Assembly: GCA_016124935.1 (NCBI GenBank)
Contig: WGMS01000019.1
Coordinates: 1-64,000, forward strand
Length of the DNA: 64,000 nt
Reading direction: 5' to 3'
DNA from: a bacterium
Lineage (GTDB): Bacteria > Cyanobacteriota > Vampirovibrionia > Obscuribacterales > Obscuribacteraceae
Shown: positions 26,172 to 34,319 of the stretch, piece after piece
Position numbering within the stretch: position 1 is the first letter of the stretch
How the letters are laid out: each line of letters begins with the position of its first letter
Translations under genes and position numbers: made by a program
Notes under the pieces: model-generated
What the model was told of the DNA's origin: nothing
Database searches by the model: none
What the model saw: the letters and a program-made list of their open reading frames with translations, nothing else

Positions 26172-28845
26172 CATACCAGAATTCTGCCTGGTAGCCCTGG
26201 TGGGCACATCAGGCTCGGGAAAGTCGACATTTGCGGCAAGACATTTTCCAGGCAGCGAGGTGATTTCATCCGATATGTGCCGGGCTCTGGTCAGTGACGA
26301 CGAGACCGATCAGGGCGCCACCGATGACGCCTTCGACGTACTGGAGTATATCGCGCGCAAAAGGCTGGCGCGCCGCAAGCTGACGGTTATAGATGCCACC
26401 AATGTCCAGCAAGATGCCCGCAAAAATGTCTTGAAGCTGGCCAAAGAAAATGACTGCTTTGCTGTCGCCATCGTCCTCAATCTACCCGAGAGCGTTTGCC
26501 AGGAGCGTAATAAGGGCAGAGAAAACAGGAATTTTGGTTCCCATGTAATTCGGCGCCAGAAGCAGCTATTGCGTCGCTCTATAGGCAATCTAAAACGCGA
26601 GGGCTTCCGCCATGTATTTATTCTAGATGACGAGAAGACAATTGAAAGCGTCAGAATTAACCGGACCAAACTATGGACGGACCGGTCGGAGGAGCATGGG
26701 CCATTCGATATCATCGGCGACATCCATGGATGCTTCGACGAGTTGATTGAACTGTTCGAAAAGCTAGGCTATGACATTAATCGCACCGCCGGTGATGACA
26801 TGAATATTGTGGTGACGCCGCCACATGGCAGAAAAGCGATTTTTCTAGGCGATCTCGTCGACCGAGGGCCAAAGTCGCCCGCGGTGCTTAATTTAGTGAT
26901 GAACATGGTAGAGGCTGATCATGCCATCTGTGTGCCAGGGAACCATGATGTCAAACTGGCCAAGAAGCTGGATGGCCGCAACGTCAAAATTGCCTATGGT
27001 CTGGCAGAGACTCTGGAGCAGCTAGAGAAGCAGCCACCCGAGTTCAGCCAGAAGTGCAAAGAGTTTATCACGGGGCTTGTCAGCCACTTTATCCTTGACG
27101 CAGGCAAGCTGGTGGTCAGCCATGCCGGAATGAAAGCCAGTTATCAGGGACGTTCTTCCGGGAGAGTGAGGGAGTTTGCTCTTTATGGAGACACCACCGG
27201 TGAAACCGATGAATATGGGCTGCCGGTCCGGTATGAATGGGCCAATGACTATCGAGGAGAAGCCCATGTGATTTATGGGCACACCCCGGTGGGGGAGGCC
27301 GAATGGATAAACAGAACAATGAACATAGACACCGGCTGCGTTTTCGGCGGCAGGTTGACGGCATTGCGCTATCCTGAGAAAGAGCTGGTTTCGGTAGATG
27401 CCCATCGCGAGTACTACGAGTCTATAAAACCATTCAAAACAGAAGACTTAGAGGCGCTCGGCGATGACAATCACAATCAGTCCAATGCGCAAATGGCTAC
27501 GCCCAGACCGGCGGCATCTGCCGGTCTTCTATCGCTATCAAGAGAAGGGGATCTGTTAGATCTTGATGATGTCTTCGGCAAAAGAAGAATAGAGATAAAG
27601 TACGTCCCCGGCACCAAAAACATCATCACTATAAAAGAAGAGAACGCGGCGGCGGCGCTGGAGACAATAAGCCGCTTTGCCATAGATCCTAAATGGCTCA
27701 TTTACCTGCCGCCGACTATGTCGCCCTGCGAAACCAGCCGCGCAAATCTGGAGGGCGATGGCACCGCCGAATCTATAGGCGGCTTTTTAGAACGACCGGA
27801 AGAAGCCTTCGAATACTACAGTTCAAGAGAAGTCTTCGACGTTGTCTGCCAGGAGAAGCACATGGGCTCGAGGGCTGTGGTCATTGTCTGCGCTTCCAAA
27901 GAAGCGGCGGCAAAACGCTTTAGCACCAGTTATGATGGCGCCGGCGTTGTCTACACGCGGACAGGTCGTCGCTTTTTTACAGAGGATGATCTGGAAAGAG
28001 AGTTTATAGAAGCTGTTCAAGAAGCCCTTGGCAAAAGCGACTTCTGGAAGCGGTTCGATACAGACTGGGTCGCCCTTGACTGTGAGCTTATGCCCTGGTC
28101 GAAAAAGGCGAGGGATCTTCTACGAGATCAATATGCCCATACCGGTGCCGCCGCCCGGGCTTCTCTGGGCATGGCAAACAAAGAGCTAGCCCTGGCATCA
28201 GCCCGGGGTCTGGAGATAAATGAGTTGGTAGAGCGCTTCTCTGAAAAAGAAAAGCTCTGCAACCTTTATGTGGAAGCCTATCAAAGATATTGCTGGGATG
28301 TGAAATCCCTCAAAGACCTTAAGTTGGCGCCTTTTCATATCCTGGCCACCGAAGGACGCTGTCACTTCGACCGGGATCATCTCTGGCATATGGCCGAGAT
28401 CGAAAAGATAAACAGCGCCGGCGGGGATCTGTTCCAAGCCACCGCCTGTATCAAGCTCGACATCTCGCGCGAAGACGAAGTACGAAGGGGAGCACAGTGG
28501 TGGGAACAACTTACCGGCACTTCAACCCTCTTCAAAGAAGGAATTGTTGTAAAACCTCTAAACTTCCTCGCCCGGCACAAAGGCAACTTGATTCAGCCCG
28601 CAATTAAATGTCGCGGCCGCGAGTATTTAAGGATTATCTACGGTCCCGAATATACACAAAAAGAGAATCTAGAGCGCCTCAGAAACCGGGGGCTCTCAAG
28701 AAAGCGAGCCCTGGCGATGAGGGAGTTCACCCTCGGCATGGAGGCGCTGGAATCTTTTGTGCGTCACGAACCTTTGTATAAAGTGCACGAGTGCGTATTC
28801 GGAACCCTCGCCCTCGAATCAGAGCCGGTGGACCCTCGCCTTTAA
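26161..28845 (+). CDS. pnkp: Polynucleotide kinase-phosphatase-adenylyltransferase Pnkp
   Basis: I choose the GTG at 26161 (894 residues) because VEINIPEFCLVALVG is the normal Pnkp start; the frame is open 19 codons further upstream inside hen1, which is unlikely to be used. Domains: 5'-kinase with P-loop GTSGSGKS near 15-22; calcineurin-type 2',3'-phosphatase with DIHG near 186, GDLVDRG near 231, GNHD near 260 and GHTPVGE near 374; and a ligase-type adenylyltransferase with EKHMGSRA near 565, the Lys accepting AMP. Pnkp heals the ends of broken RNA and, with Hen1, seals them. Known targets of such systems are tRNAs cut by ribotoxins. Confidence 0.93.
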   Translation: MEINIPEFCLVALVGTSGSGKSTFAARHFPGSEVISSDMCRALVSDDETDQGATDDAFDVLEYIARKRLARRKLTVIDATNVQQDARKNVLKLAKENDCFAVAIVLNLPESVCQERNKGRENRNFGSHVIRRQKQLLRRSIGNLKREGFRHVFILDDEKTIESVRINRTKLWTDRSEEHGPFDIIGDIHGCFDELIELFEKLGYDINRTAGDDMNIVVTPPHGRKAIFLGDLVDRGPKSPAVLNLVMNMVEADHAICVPGNHDVKLAKKLDGRNVKIAYGLAETLEQLEKQPPEFSQKCKEFITGLVSHFILDAGKLVVSHAGMKASYQGRSSGRVREFALYGDTTGETDEYGLPVRYEWANDYRGEAHVIYGHTPVGEAEWINRTMNIDTGCVFGGRLTALRYPEKELVSVDAHREYYESIKPFKTEDLEALGDDNHNQSNAQMATPRPAASAGLLSLSREGDLLDLDDVFGKRRIEIKYVPGTKNIITIKEENAAAALETISRFAIDPKWLIYLPPTMSPCETSRANLEGDGTAESIGGFLERPEEAFEYYSSREVFDVVCQEKHMGSRAVVIVCASKEAAAKRFSTSYDGAGVVYTRTGRRFFTEDDLEREFIEAVQEALGKSDFWKRFDTDWVALDCELMPWSKKARDLLRDQYAHTGAAARASLGMANKELALASARGLEINELVERFSEKEKLCNLYVEAYQRYCWDVKSLKDLKLAPFHILATEGRCHFDRDHLWHMAEIEKINSAGGDLFQATACIKLDISREDEVRRGAQWWEQLTGTSTLFKEGIVVKPLNFLARHKGNLIQPAIKCRGREYLRIIYGPEYTQKENLERLRNRGLSRKRALAMREFTLGMEALESFVRHEPLYKVHECVFGTLALESEPVDPRL

Positions 28846-28868
28846 AAATCAATAGAGCTTCCTGGTCT

Positions 28869-29540
28869 CTACTTGAGTATCTTGAAAAAGCTGGTGCTGG
28901 CGATGTTCTTGCTCAATATCTTCGGATTGCCGCGAACATTGAGCACAGACTCGCCCTGGGCGCTTGCCTTCAAGGTGTTGGCGGCATAGACTTTGGCGAA
29001 GGTTTTATCCGAAACGCTCGCGACACAGTCGTTAGATTTGAGATTTTCAAGCTTCAAAAAAGATCGCCCGTCTGCAGTCACGTTCAACTTCTCGACCATT
29101 CCGGTAGATTCGACGGTGCAATTATTATGGCTCTCTATATGTAGATTGGCTCCCTTCATCTGTTCCAACCTGGCTTCGACGAATCCGGAAGTGTTTATAC
29201 GACTGAAGCGGGGAGAGATGATGGTTACCTGGGCGTGACTGGCGGCAAACTTTGCCGGAGTGGACACCGAAAGGATATTTTTAGAGACGTTGACCTTGAG
29301 CTGGTTGATGCTCTTTTCGTTGCATTCCACCAGAACTTTAGGACCGGCGCCAAGCTTGAGATTGACTCGCAAGCCCCCGTTCACATCCACGGCATCGAAC
29401 GGGTCGACTTTTATCTCTCGAGAGACAACTTTGGACGAATCCCTGGTGGCCGGCGCAGAATAAGAAGGTGGCGCCATTGCCATCGAGCACGTGCTAATTA
29501 GCAGAGTCGCCAGAGAAATCGAAATAGTCTTTTTATTCAT
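28869..29540 (-). CDS. Secreted GIN (DUF2807) domain protein
   Basis: 223 residues: signal peptide (1-28, ending PPSYSAP) and one GIN/DUF2807 beta-helix domain, recognised from FDAVDVNGGLRVNLKLGAGP, LSVSTPAKFA and alternating short strands such as CTVESTGMVEKLNVTADG. These proteins sit in the envelope and are sometimes called auto-transporter adhesin heads; exact role unknown. Convergent with pnkp (23 bp). A perfect 26-bp palindrome lies 74 bp upstream of its start. Confidence 0.78.
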   Translation of the reverse strand: MNKKTISISLATLLISTCSMAMAPPSYSAPATRDSSKVVSREIKVDPFDAVDVNGGLRVNLKLGAGPKVLVECNEKSINQLKVNVSKNILSVSTPAKFAASHAQVTIISPRFSRINTSGFVEARLEQMKGANLHIESHNNCTVESTGMVEKLNVTADGRSFLKLENLKSNDCVASVSDKTFAKVYAANTLKASAQGESVLNVRGNPKILSKNIASTSFFKILK

Positions 29541-29613
29541 GAATCAGCTCTTCGCCTTATAAACTGCCAGCCTCATTATATTCGATTTGAATCGGCTTAT
29601 TGAACTTCGACTG

Positions 29614-29639
29614 AAACTCAACCGATATCGGTTGAGTTT
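29614..29639. promoter_or_regulatory. Perfect 26-bp palindrome, candidate operator
   Basis: AAACTCAACCGAT (29614-29626) is followed without spacer by its exact complement ATCGGTTGAGTTT (29627-29639). It sits between divergent genes, 74 bp from the GIN start and 92 bp from the glycosyltransferase start, where a dimeric repressor could control both. A terminator is less likely because neither gene ends here. Confidence 0.5.
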
Positions 29640-29730
29640 ATTTTGGGGGGACATACTTGATTAACTGTACTGTCAACTGCCGCCATCTCCTTGCAACCAG
29701 GCATCATAGAAAAGTACAAGGAGGACCACC

Positions 29731-30987
29731 ATGAAACGCATTTTGATATTATCCGCTTCGGCGGGCGCCGGACACCTGAGAGCCGCCCAGGCCATCGAAT
29801 CGGAGCTGGCTCTTCTACCGGAGCCACCCCAGGTGATTCACAGAGATGCGCTTGAATTCACCAACCTGGCATTCAAAACAGTCTATTCCGACGCCTATAT
29901 CGAAATGGTCAACACATTGCCTGGCTTACTAGGGCTACTCTACGACTATGCCGACCAACCCTGGAAAGACGAGAAAAGAAGACTGACCATAGACCGCCTC
30001 AACACAAGAGCGCTCACCCGGCTTCTCTACGAAACCAGGCCGGATCATGTCATCTGCACTCACTTTTTACCGGCAGAGATAATCTCTAACCTGATCTGCC
30101 GAGGCAAGCTCCAGACCGGCTTGTCGATTGTGGTAACCGACATGGACATACACTCCATGTGGCTATGCCGACACTACTCCAACTATTTCGTCGCCCTGGA
30201 AGAGACCCGGGAGCATCTCAAGATGCTCGGTTTCGACCCCAAAAGAATACATGTCTCCGGTATCCCCATCGATCCTGTGTTCAGCGCGCGCAAGGACAAA
30301 ATCGAGATGCGGCTCAAGTATGGACTGGATCCGGTTAAACCGACAATATATATGTCTTCCGGTGGCTTCGGAGTAGGCAAGAGCGAGGAAATTCTAGCCT
30401 CTCTTTCACAGATGCAAACCCCGGCCCAGGTGATCGCCATGTGCGGTCGCAACCAGACTTTGAAAGCCAGATTGGAGAGAATGCGACCCGACCTCGAAAG
30501 TCGAGGCAACTTAAAAATAACGCCGGTGGGCTACAGCACAAAAGTCGATGAATATATGGCCGCATCGGATCTGGTGCTTGGCAAACCGGGTGGGCTGACC
30601 ACCTCCGAAGCCCTGGCAAAAGGACTGGCCTTCGTCATTGTTAATCCGATACCGGGTCAAGAAGAGCGCAACGCCGACCACCTGCTGGAAAGAGGCATAG
30701 CGATTCGCTGCAACAATCTTCCTGCTCTCGCGTACAAAGTGGACAGCCTTCTCGGCGATGAAAAGCGCCTGGCAACCATGCAAGAAAACGCTGCCCTCTC
30801 TTCCTCTGCCGGAGCGGCTTCCAAAATTGTCAAAACGGTCCTTGCCGAAGAAGGCTCTCGAAACCATCTTCAAAGCACGCATAGGTGCAACAAGTCGCCG
30901 AGGAAGCCCCTCAAGTGGAAGCCGGTATCTGATCTGATCCGGATGCAGATGAGCACTCCGGATAACTTTCTTTCTTCCGCTTCCTGA
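29731..30987 (+). CDS. MGDG-synthase-type glycosyltransferase (GT28)
   Basis: 418 residues. The N-terminal ILILSASAGAGHLRAAQAIE is the acceptor-binding signature of the MGDG synthase/UgtP/MurG superfamily. The C-terminal GKPGGLTTSEALAKGLAFVI and PIPGQEERNADHLLERGIA form the donor site. Such enzymes transfer galactose or glucose from UDP-sugar to diacylglycerol at the membrane. A perfect AAGGAGG lies six bases before the ATG, suggesting strong translation. The C-terminal 40 residues are unusually basic and extend past the family core, perhaps a membrane contact. Donor sugar cannot be told from sequence. Confidence 0.85.
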   Translation: MKRILILSASAGAGHLRAAQAIESELALLPEPPQVIHRDALEFTNLAFKTVYSDAYIEMVNTLPGLLGLLYDYADQPWKDEKRRLTIDRLNTRALTRLLYETRPDHVICTHFLPAEIISNLICRGKLQTGLSIVVTDMDIHSMWLCRHYSNYFVALEETREHLKMLGFDPKRIHVSGIPIDPVFSARKDKIEMRLKYGLDPVKPTIYMSSGGFGVGKSEEILASLSQMQTPAQVIAMCGRNQTLKARLERMRPDLESRGNLKITPVGYSTKVDEYMAASDLVLGKPGGLTTSEALAKGLAFVIVNPIPGQEERNADHLLERGIAIRCNNLPALAYKVDSLLGDEKRLATMQENAALSSSAGAASKIVKTVLAEEGSRNHLQSTHRCNKSPRKPLKWKPVSDLIRMQMSTPDNFLSSAS

Positions 30988-31022
30988 ATTCTACAAATAA
31001 GAAAGGACAAAAAAAGAAAAAA

Positions 31023-31234
31023 CAAAAACACCGCTCAGATCCCTCTCAAGCGGTGTTTTTGCTACTGTCCAATTTTGCTTACTTGCGATAAGCTCAGTAT
31101 CTTACTGTCCTTCAATTGGAGGAAGAAACAGCACGGGCTCACTTGCTAGGGTTTCTGGTCAACGTCAACCTGATGTTTCCGCAAGGCCCCTCGGCTCAAC
31201 GCATCCAACATTTAAGTGTCTGCTCACCGATTTG
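31023..31234 (-). ncRNA. Candidate structured non-coding RNA
   Basis: The minus strand carries an extended -10 promoter at 31241-31246, about 175 bases of non-coding sequence and a strong intrinsic terminator. Paired elements in RNA sense include GGGC + CTTGC / GCAAG + TGA + GCCC, CAGTA-AGA-TACTG, and GCTTA / TAAGC nested inside CCAATT / AATTGG. No reading frame is present. It resembles no RNA I can name with confidence; a 6S-like RNA is conceivable from size, but I cannot show its fold. Position is upstream of the fatty acid hydroxylase gene, opposite strand. Confidence 0.5.
31024..31060 (-). terminator. Strong intrinsic terminator of the ncRNA, possibly bidirectional
   Basis: A 12-bp perfect stem, AAAAACACCGCT / AGCGGTGTTTTT, with a 13-base loop. 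On the minus strand it runs into GTTTTTTCTTTTTTTG, an excellent U-tract. On the plus strand it lies 36 bp after the glycosyltransferase stop and could also serve that gene, with a weaker tract. Confidence 0.85.
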
Positions 31235-31240
31235 ATATTT

Positions 31241-31268
31241 AGTATAGCAAACACCACGGGTTTTTAAA
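31241..31268 (-). promoter_or_regulatory. Promoter of the ncRNA candidate
   Basis: On the minus strand, TTTAAA (-35, 31268-31263) and TGC-TATACT (extended -10, 31246-31241) are separated by 16 bp. Transcription would start near 31234. The promoter faces the terminator at 31060-31024 with no ORF between. Confidence 0.5.
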
Positions 31269-31570
31269 GTACCCCATTAGACATTTACCCTACACTATTT
31301 GCATATCACCAAGACCCTAATCACAAGAGGCTCGCGAGCAGTATGACATTCTCGGCGAATCGCCGAACCACTGATTCTCTCGTCAAAATATTTTTTTGCA
31401 CCACCCATTGAAATCCTGGATATACAAAGGATATGCGCACCGGGACGCTTGACCCAAAGATCCTCGTTGCACCACATATAACACCAGGCGGCCGACTATC
31501 GACCCGAGCCCAATTGAAAACAGGAGCGATAAGACATATAATTCCCGAACCACAGCCAAAGGAGTTCGGC

Positions 31571-32332
31571 ATGGAGACTGCCAACCGAATCCTCGATTAC
31601 TTCGGATCCATAACACCTTCACAGGCATTTTTCTGGTTGTTCTTTCAGAACATACTCCAGTTCGTCCTCTGCGTAGGTGCAGGTCTTCTTCTGATCAAAC
31701 TCTTTTCAGCCAGGCGAATCTATCAGGCACCCGAGCCCCTCAGCAAAAAAGAGTTGCTGCTTGCCGCCGGATGTGTCTTCTTCAACAGCGTAGTCGCTTT
31801 CGTCGGCTGGTTGTTGTGGAAAAATGGAATCATAGTAATAACCAGAGAGCTAGACTGGACCTGCTTTGCCGACACCGCCATCCTGCTTTTGCTCATGGAT
31901 CTGCTCATGTATGTCACCCACCGAATTGTACATATAAAAGGGATCTACAGCCTGGTGCACCGTACCCATCATATATACGAAGACACAAGACCGCTCTCTC
32001 TCTTCGTTTTGAGCCCGCTCGAAGTCTTCGGTTTCGGCTTTCTCTGGCTGCTTGTTCTATGCCTCTACTCGTCGAGCTGGCTGGGGATCGTTTTATATCT
32101 GCTGCTCAATGCCGCCTTCGGCGCCATCGGACATATTGGCGTGGAGCCGTTTCCCAAAAGCTGGATAAAAATCCCTCTGGTGCAGAGACTGACCACCAGC
32201 ACTTTCCATGCCCAGCACCACAAAGAGATAGACTCGAACTTCGGCTTCTACACCGATATCTGGGACAACCTCTTTGGCAGCCTGAACAAAGCTTATCAAG
32301 CCACTTTCGAGCGGGCGGCAAGCAAAAACTAG
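31571..32332 (+). CDS. Fatty acid hydroxylase/sterol desaturase superfamily membrane enzyme
   Basis: I start at ATG 31571, six bases after GGAG, giving 253 residues; an upstream in-frame start at 31433 adds 46 poorly conserved residues. Four membrane helices and the His clusters of the superfamily are present: HRIVHIKG, HRTHHIYEDTRP and HAQHHKEIDSNFGFYTDIWD, which bind a di-iron centre. The ending FGFYTDIWDNLFGSL is typical of these lipid-modifying oxygenases. Substrate unknown; carotenoid, sterol or hopanoid and fatty acids are used by relatives. The oxygenase operon follows on the opposite strand. Confidence 0.85.
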   Translation: METANRILDYFGSITPSQAFFWLFFQNILQFVLCVGAGLLLIKLFSARRIYQAPEPLSKKELLLAAGCVFFNSVVAFVGWLLWKNGIIVITRELDWTCFADTAILLLLMDLLMYVTHRIVHIKGIYSLVHRTHHIYEDTRPLSLFVLSPLEVFGFGFLWLLVLCLYSSSWLGIVLYLLLNAAFGAIGHIGVEPFPKSWIKIPLVQRLTTSTFHAQHHKEIDSNFGFYTDIWDNLFGSLNKAYQATFERAASKN

Positions 32333-32354
32333 CGCCCTCTACAAAGCATCCGCA

Positions 32355-32594
32355 TCATTCAGAAGGCAAAACCGTCCAGGTCGACTGCTCGTCTTGACTG
32401 TAGATCTCTTTCACTTCGATATAACAATCCACCGCTCCGGTGGGGCAGTCTTTGATACATTTGCCGCAATCTTCGCAAAGGTTATAGTCTATGCAATAGC
32501 GCCCTAGAATACACTCTATCGCCTTGACCGGACAGGCCATCTCGCAAGCAGAGCACTGAATGCACATCTCCGGGTCGGTGAAGTGTTGCCTCAT
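32355..32594 (-). CDS. Two-[4Fe-4S] ferredoxin
   Basis: 79 residues with two cluster motifs, CIQCSACEMACP (starting at residue 11) and CEDCGKCIKDCP (about 40-51), each C-x2-C-x2-C-x3-C-P. The N-terminus MRQHFTDPEMC resembles BoxA- or PaaE-associated small ferredoxins. It is one base after the PaaC-like gene's stop and surely translated with it, so it most likely delivers electrons to the diiron protein encoded two genes upstream. Confidence 0.9.
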   Translation of the reverse strand: MRQHFTDPEMCIQCSACEMACPVKAIECILGRYCIDYNLCEDCGKCIKDCPTGAVDCYIEVKEIYSQDEQSTWTVLPSE

Positions 32595-32595
32595 A

Positions 32596-33390
32596 CTAAC
32601 CTCGGGCTGCCGGCAACATTATCTCGAGCGGCTTGAGCTCTTCTTGAATGTAAGCATACCATCGCCCCCGGGTCTCTTCGTTGCGCTGGGACTTTATCCT
32701 GAACTGGCGATAAAGTTTGTTTCCATCGCTGTTTTCCGGTCCAAAGCATTCGAGTACTTTGTGATACCAGTAGTTCATGGAAGCCTGAAGCTCCAGGGTA
32801 TCTTCTTTTGAATCCCAGGACTCATCAATAAACTTGAGTCCATACCCACAATGAACCTTTTCTGTTTCCAGTATGGTAGAGGCCAGCTCTGCCCAGGGAG
32901 AGAAGCTCGACTCGGCAAAATCGGCAAGTTGAATACAGGTCATGGCAGACATCAAATAGGTGAACACCGCCACGTCGCACCAGCCTTCAAGGGGATACAT
33001 GAGGGCATTGAGCCGTTTATCGGAAGATGCCCTCACATAGCCTAGCGCCGCATGACGATTGACTCTAGATTCCCAATCATGAGAAGAAAAATACTTCTTC
33101 AAATTGAGATCGAGTTCACCCAGAAGCCCGTGGGTCTGCCTGGTCATCTCGAGCTTGTCCCGAGTTATGGTGGCAAGCTCTATACGATTATCCAGACTGG
33201 GAGCCAGTTGCATCGCACCGGCAAAAGCGCTGGCGGCTGCAAGCTGAGAGTCTGCAAACTGGAAGAGGATACTGGTGAGAAGCTTCCTGTAGGTATTGGT
33301 GCACTCTTTTAGTGAGCGCACCTTTTCGCCGCCAGCTTCCAGGCGCGAGATAAGATCCAGATCTTCCTGACTCAACTCTTGTTTGACCAC
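32596..33390 (-). CDS. PaaC-like structural subunit of a diiron oxygenase
   Basis: I start at GTG 33390 (264 residues), 16 bases after the PaaA-like stop; a longer frame to 33465 would overlap that gene by 59 bases. The protein is helical and resembles the PaaA/PaaC family. Only one of the two E-x2-H motifs is kept (TEKVHCGYG); the first is replaced by RQTHG, so a full diiron site is unlikely. In the phenylacetyl-CoA epoxidase PaaC is the inactive partner of PaaA, and the same split is suggested here. Confidence 0.65.
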   Translation of the reverse strand: MVKQELSQEDLDLISRLEAGGEKVRSLKECTNTYRKLLTSILFQFADSQLAAASAFAGAMQLAPSLDNRIELATITRDKLEMTRQTHGLLGELDLNLKKYFSSHDWESRVNRHAALGYVRASSDKRLNALMYPLEGWCDVAVFTYLMSAMTCIQLADFAESSFSPWAELASTILETEKVHCGYGLKFIDESWDSKEDTLELQASMNYWYHKVLECFGPENSDGNKLYRQFRIKSQRNEETRGRWYAYIQEELKPLEIMLPAARG

Positions 33391-33406
33391 GGGCCTCTGT
33401 CCTATG

Positions 33407-34207
33407 TTACTTCGCCGCCACCGACTCTTTCTCTTCGGACTGAGCATAGCCGAAGCGCATGTCATAGTCCGGTTCTACATTGGTCGGCATCTCCAGACCA
33501 ATATCCTTCAGCCTGTCGGCGACAATCTCTAGATACTCGTCTTGAATCTCCTGGCTGCTCTTCAGCTTTAAGCCATAGTCGAAATATTTGCCGAAGTGTT
33601 CGCTTTCGGTATCCGGTCTGCCAGGAAAGCCCAGACCGATACGCATAAACTTGTGCACCGCACTCTGCAATTCGGCTCGACCTTTCTCTCCGCCAAACTC
33701 GATAACCCGTTTAGACGCCCAGACACCAAAAGCGAGATGACCTTTCTCCTCTTGCCAGATGCGTTCGCTCACCTTGCGCCAGGGCAAATAAGAGGACTCT
33801 CGATACTGCCCCAGAAACGCCACTGCCGCCGGTGTCACCACCGTCGAGAACATAGCCACATCGGCCCAGCGCTCGAACATCGGCGCCCAGTTCTCTTTCC
33901 GAAATCCATTGATGATACGCACTTTCTTAGGATCGGGACTTTCCGGATTCTGAACCAGGTGCTGGACCCGGGCGTTCACGTCGATGCCGAGCGGCTCTAA
34001 AATAGCGTAAAGATACCAGCCATGACCTATCTCTTCCATGCACTTCTTGGCCAATCTATAGGCTTCTTCCGGTCTTGGCGCATACTTGAGGTTCTCTTGA
34101 ACCCTCTGTCCTCCAGCGAATTCAGAATCCGCCTGGAATGTCAGCAAGTCGATAAGATGCTTCTTGTAGTCTTCCGGAAGCTGGTCGCCGAGGTCATAGG
34201 TTTTCAT
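33407..34207 (-). CDS. PaaA-like diiron oxygenase catalytic subunit
   Basis: 266 residues of the PaaA/PaaC ferritin-like family. Both metal motifs are present: EEIGHGWYLY near 60 and EEKGHLAFGVW near 155, plus a likely ligand Glu in QADSEFAGGQ near 31, so a dimetal site should form. In phenylacetyl-CoA epoxidase (PaaABCE) this subunit activates oxygen. No PaaB, PaaE or PaaD is seen here; instead a PaaC-like subunit and a ferredoxin follow. The CoA substrate cannot be identified. First gene of a three-gene operon. Confidence 0.78.
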   Translation of the reverse strand: MKTYDLGDQLPEDYKKHLIDLLTFQADSEFAGGQRVQENLKYAPRPEEAYRLAKKCMEEIGHGWYLYAILEPLGIDVNARVQHLVQNPESPDPKKVRIINGFRKENWAPMFERWADVAMFSTVVTPAAVAFLGQYRESSYLPWRKVSERIWQEEKGHLAFGVWASKRVIEFGGEKGRAELQSAVHKFMRIGLGFPGRPDTESEHFGKYFDYGLKLKSSQEIQDEYLEIVADRLKDIGLEMPTNVEPDYDMRFGYAQSEEKESVAAK

Positions 34208-34319
34208 AATTCACTCCAGAATCTCAGTAAATTTACCGCTACCTACTTTTTCCGATCCAGGCCCCTGCTATCATCGACTGAACGGATGATTGAAGATAAA
34301 TAGAATCTGTATTATTTCC

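Noticed and set aside
31433..31570. Extended start of the fatty acid hydroxylase-type gene
   Set aside because: No ribosome site and no family similarity; the ATG at 31571 has GGAG at the right distance.
33391..33465. Extended start of the PaaC-like gene
   Set aside because: Would overlap the PaaA-like gene by 59 bases; GTG at 33390 gives a subunit of similar size to its partner.
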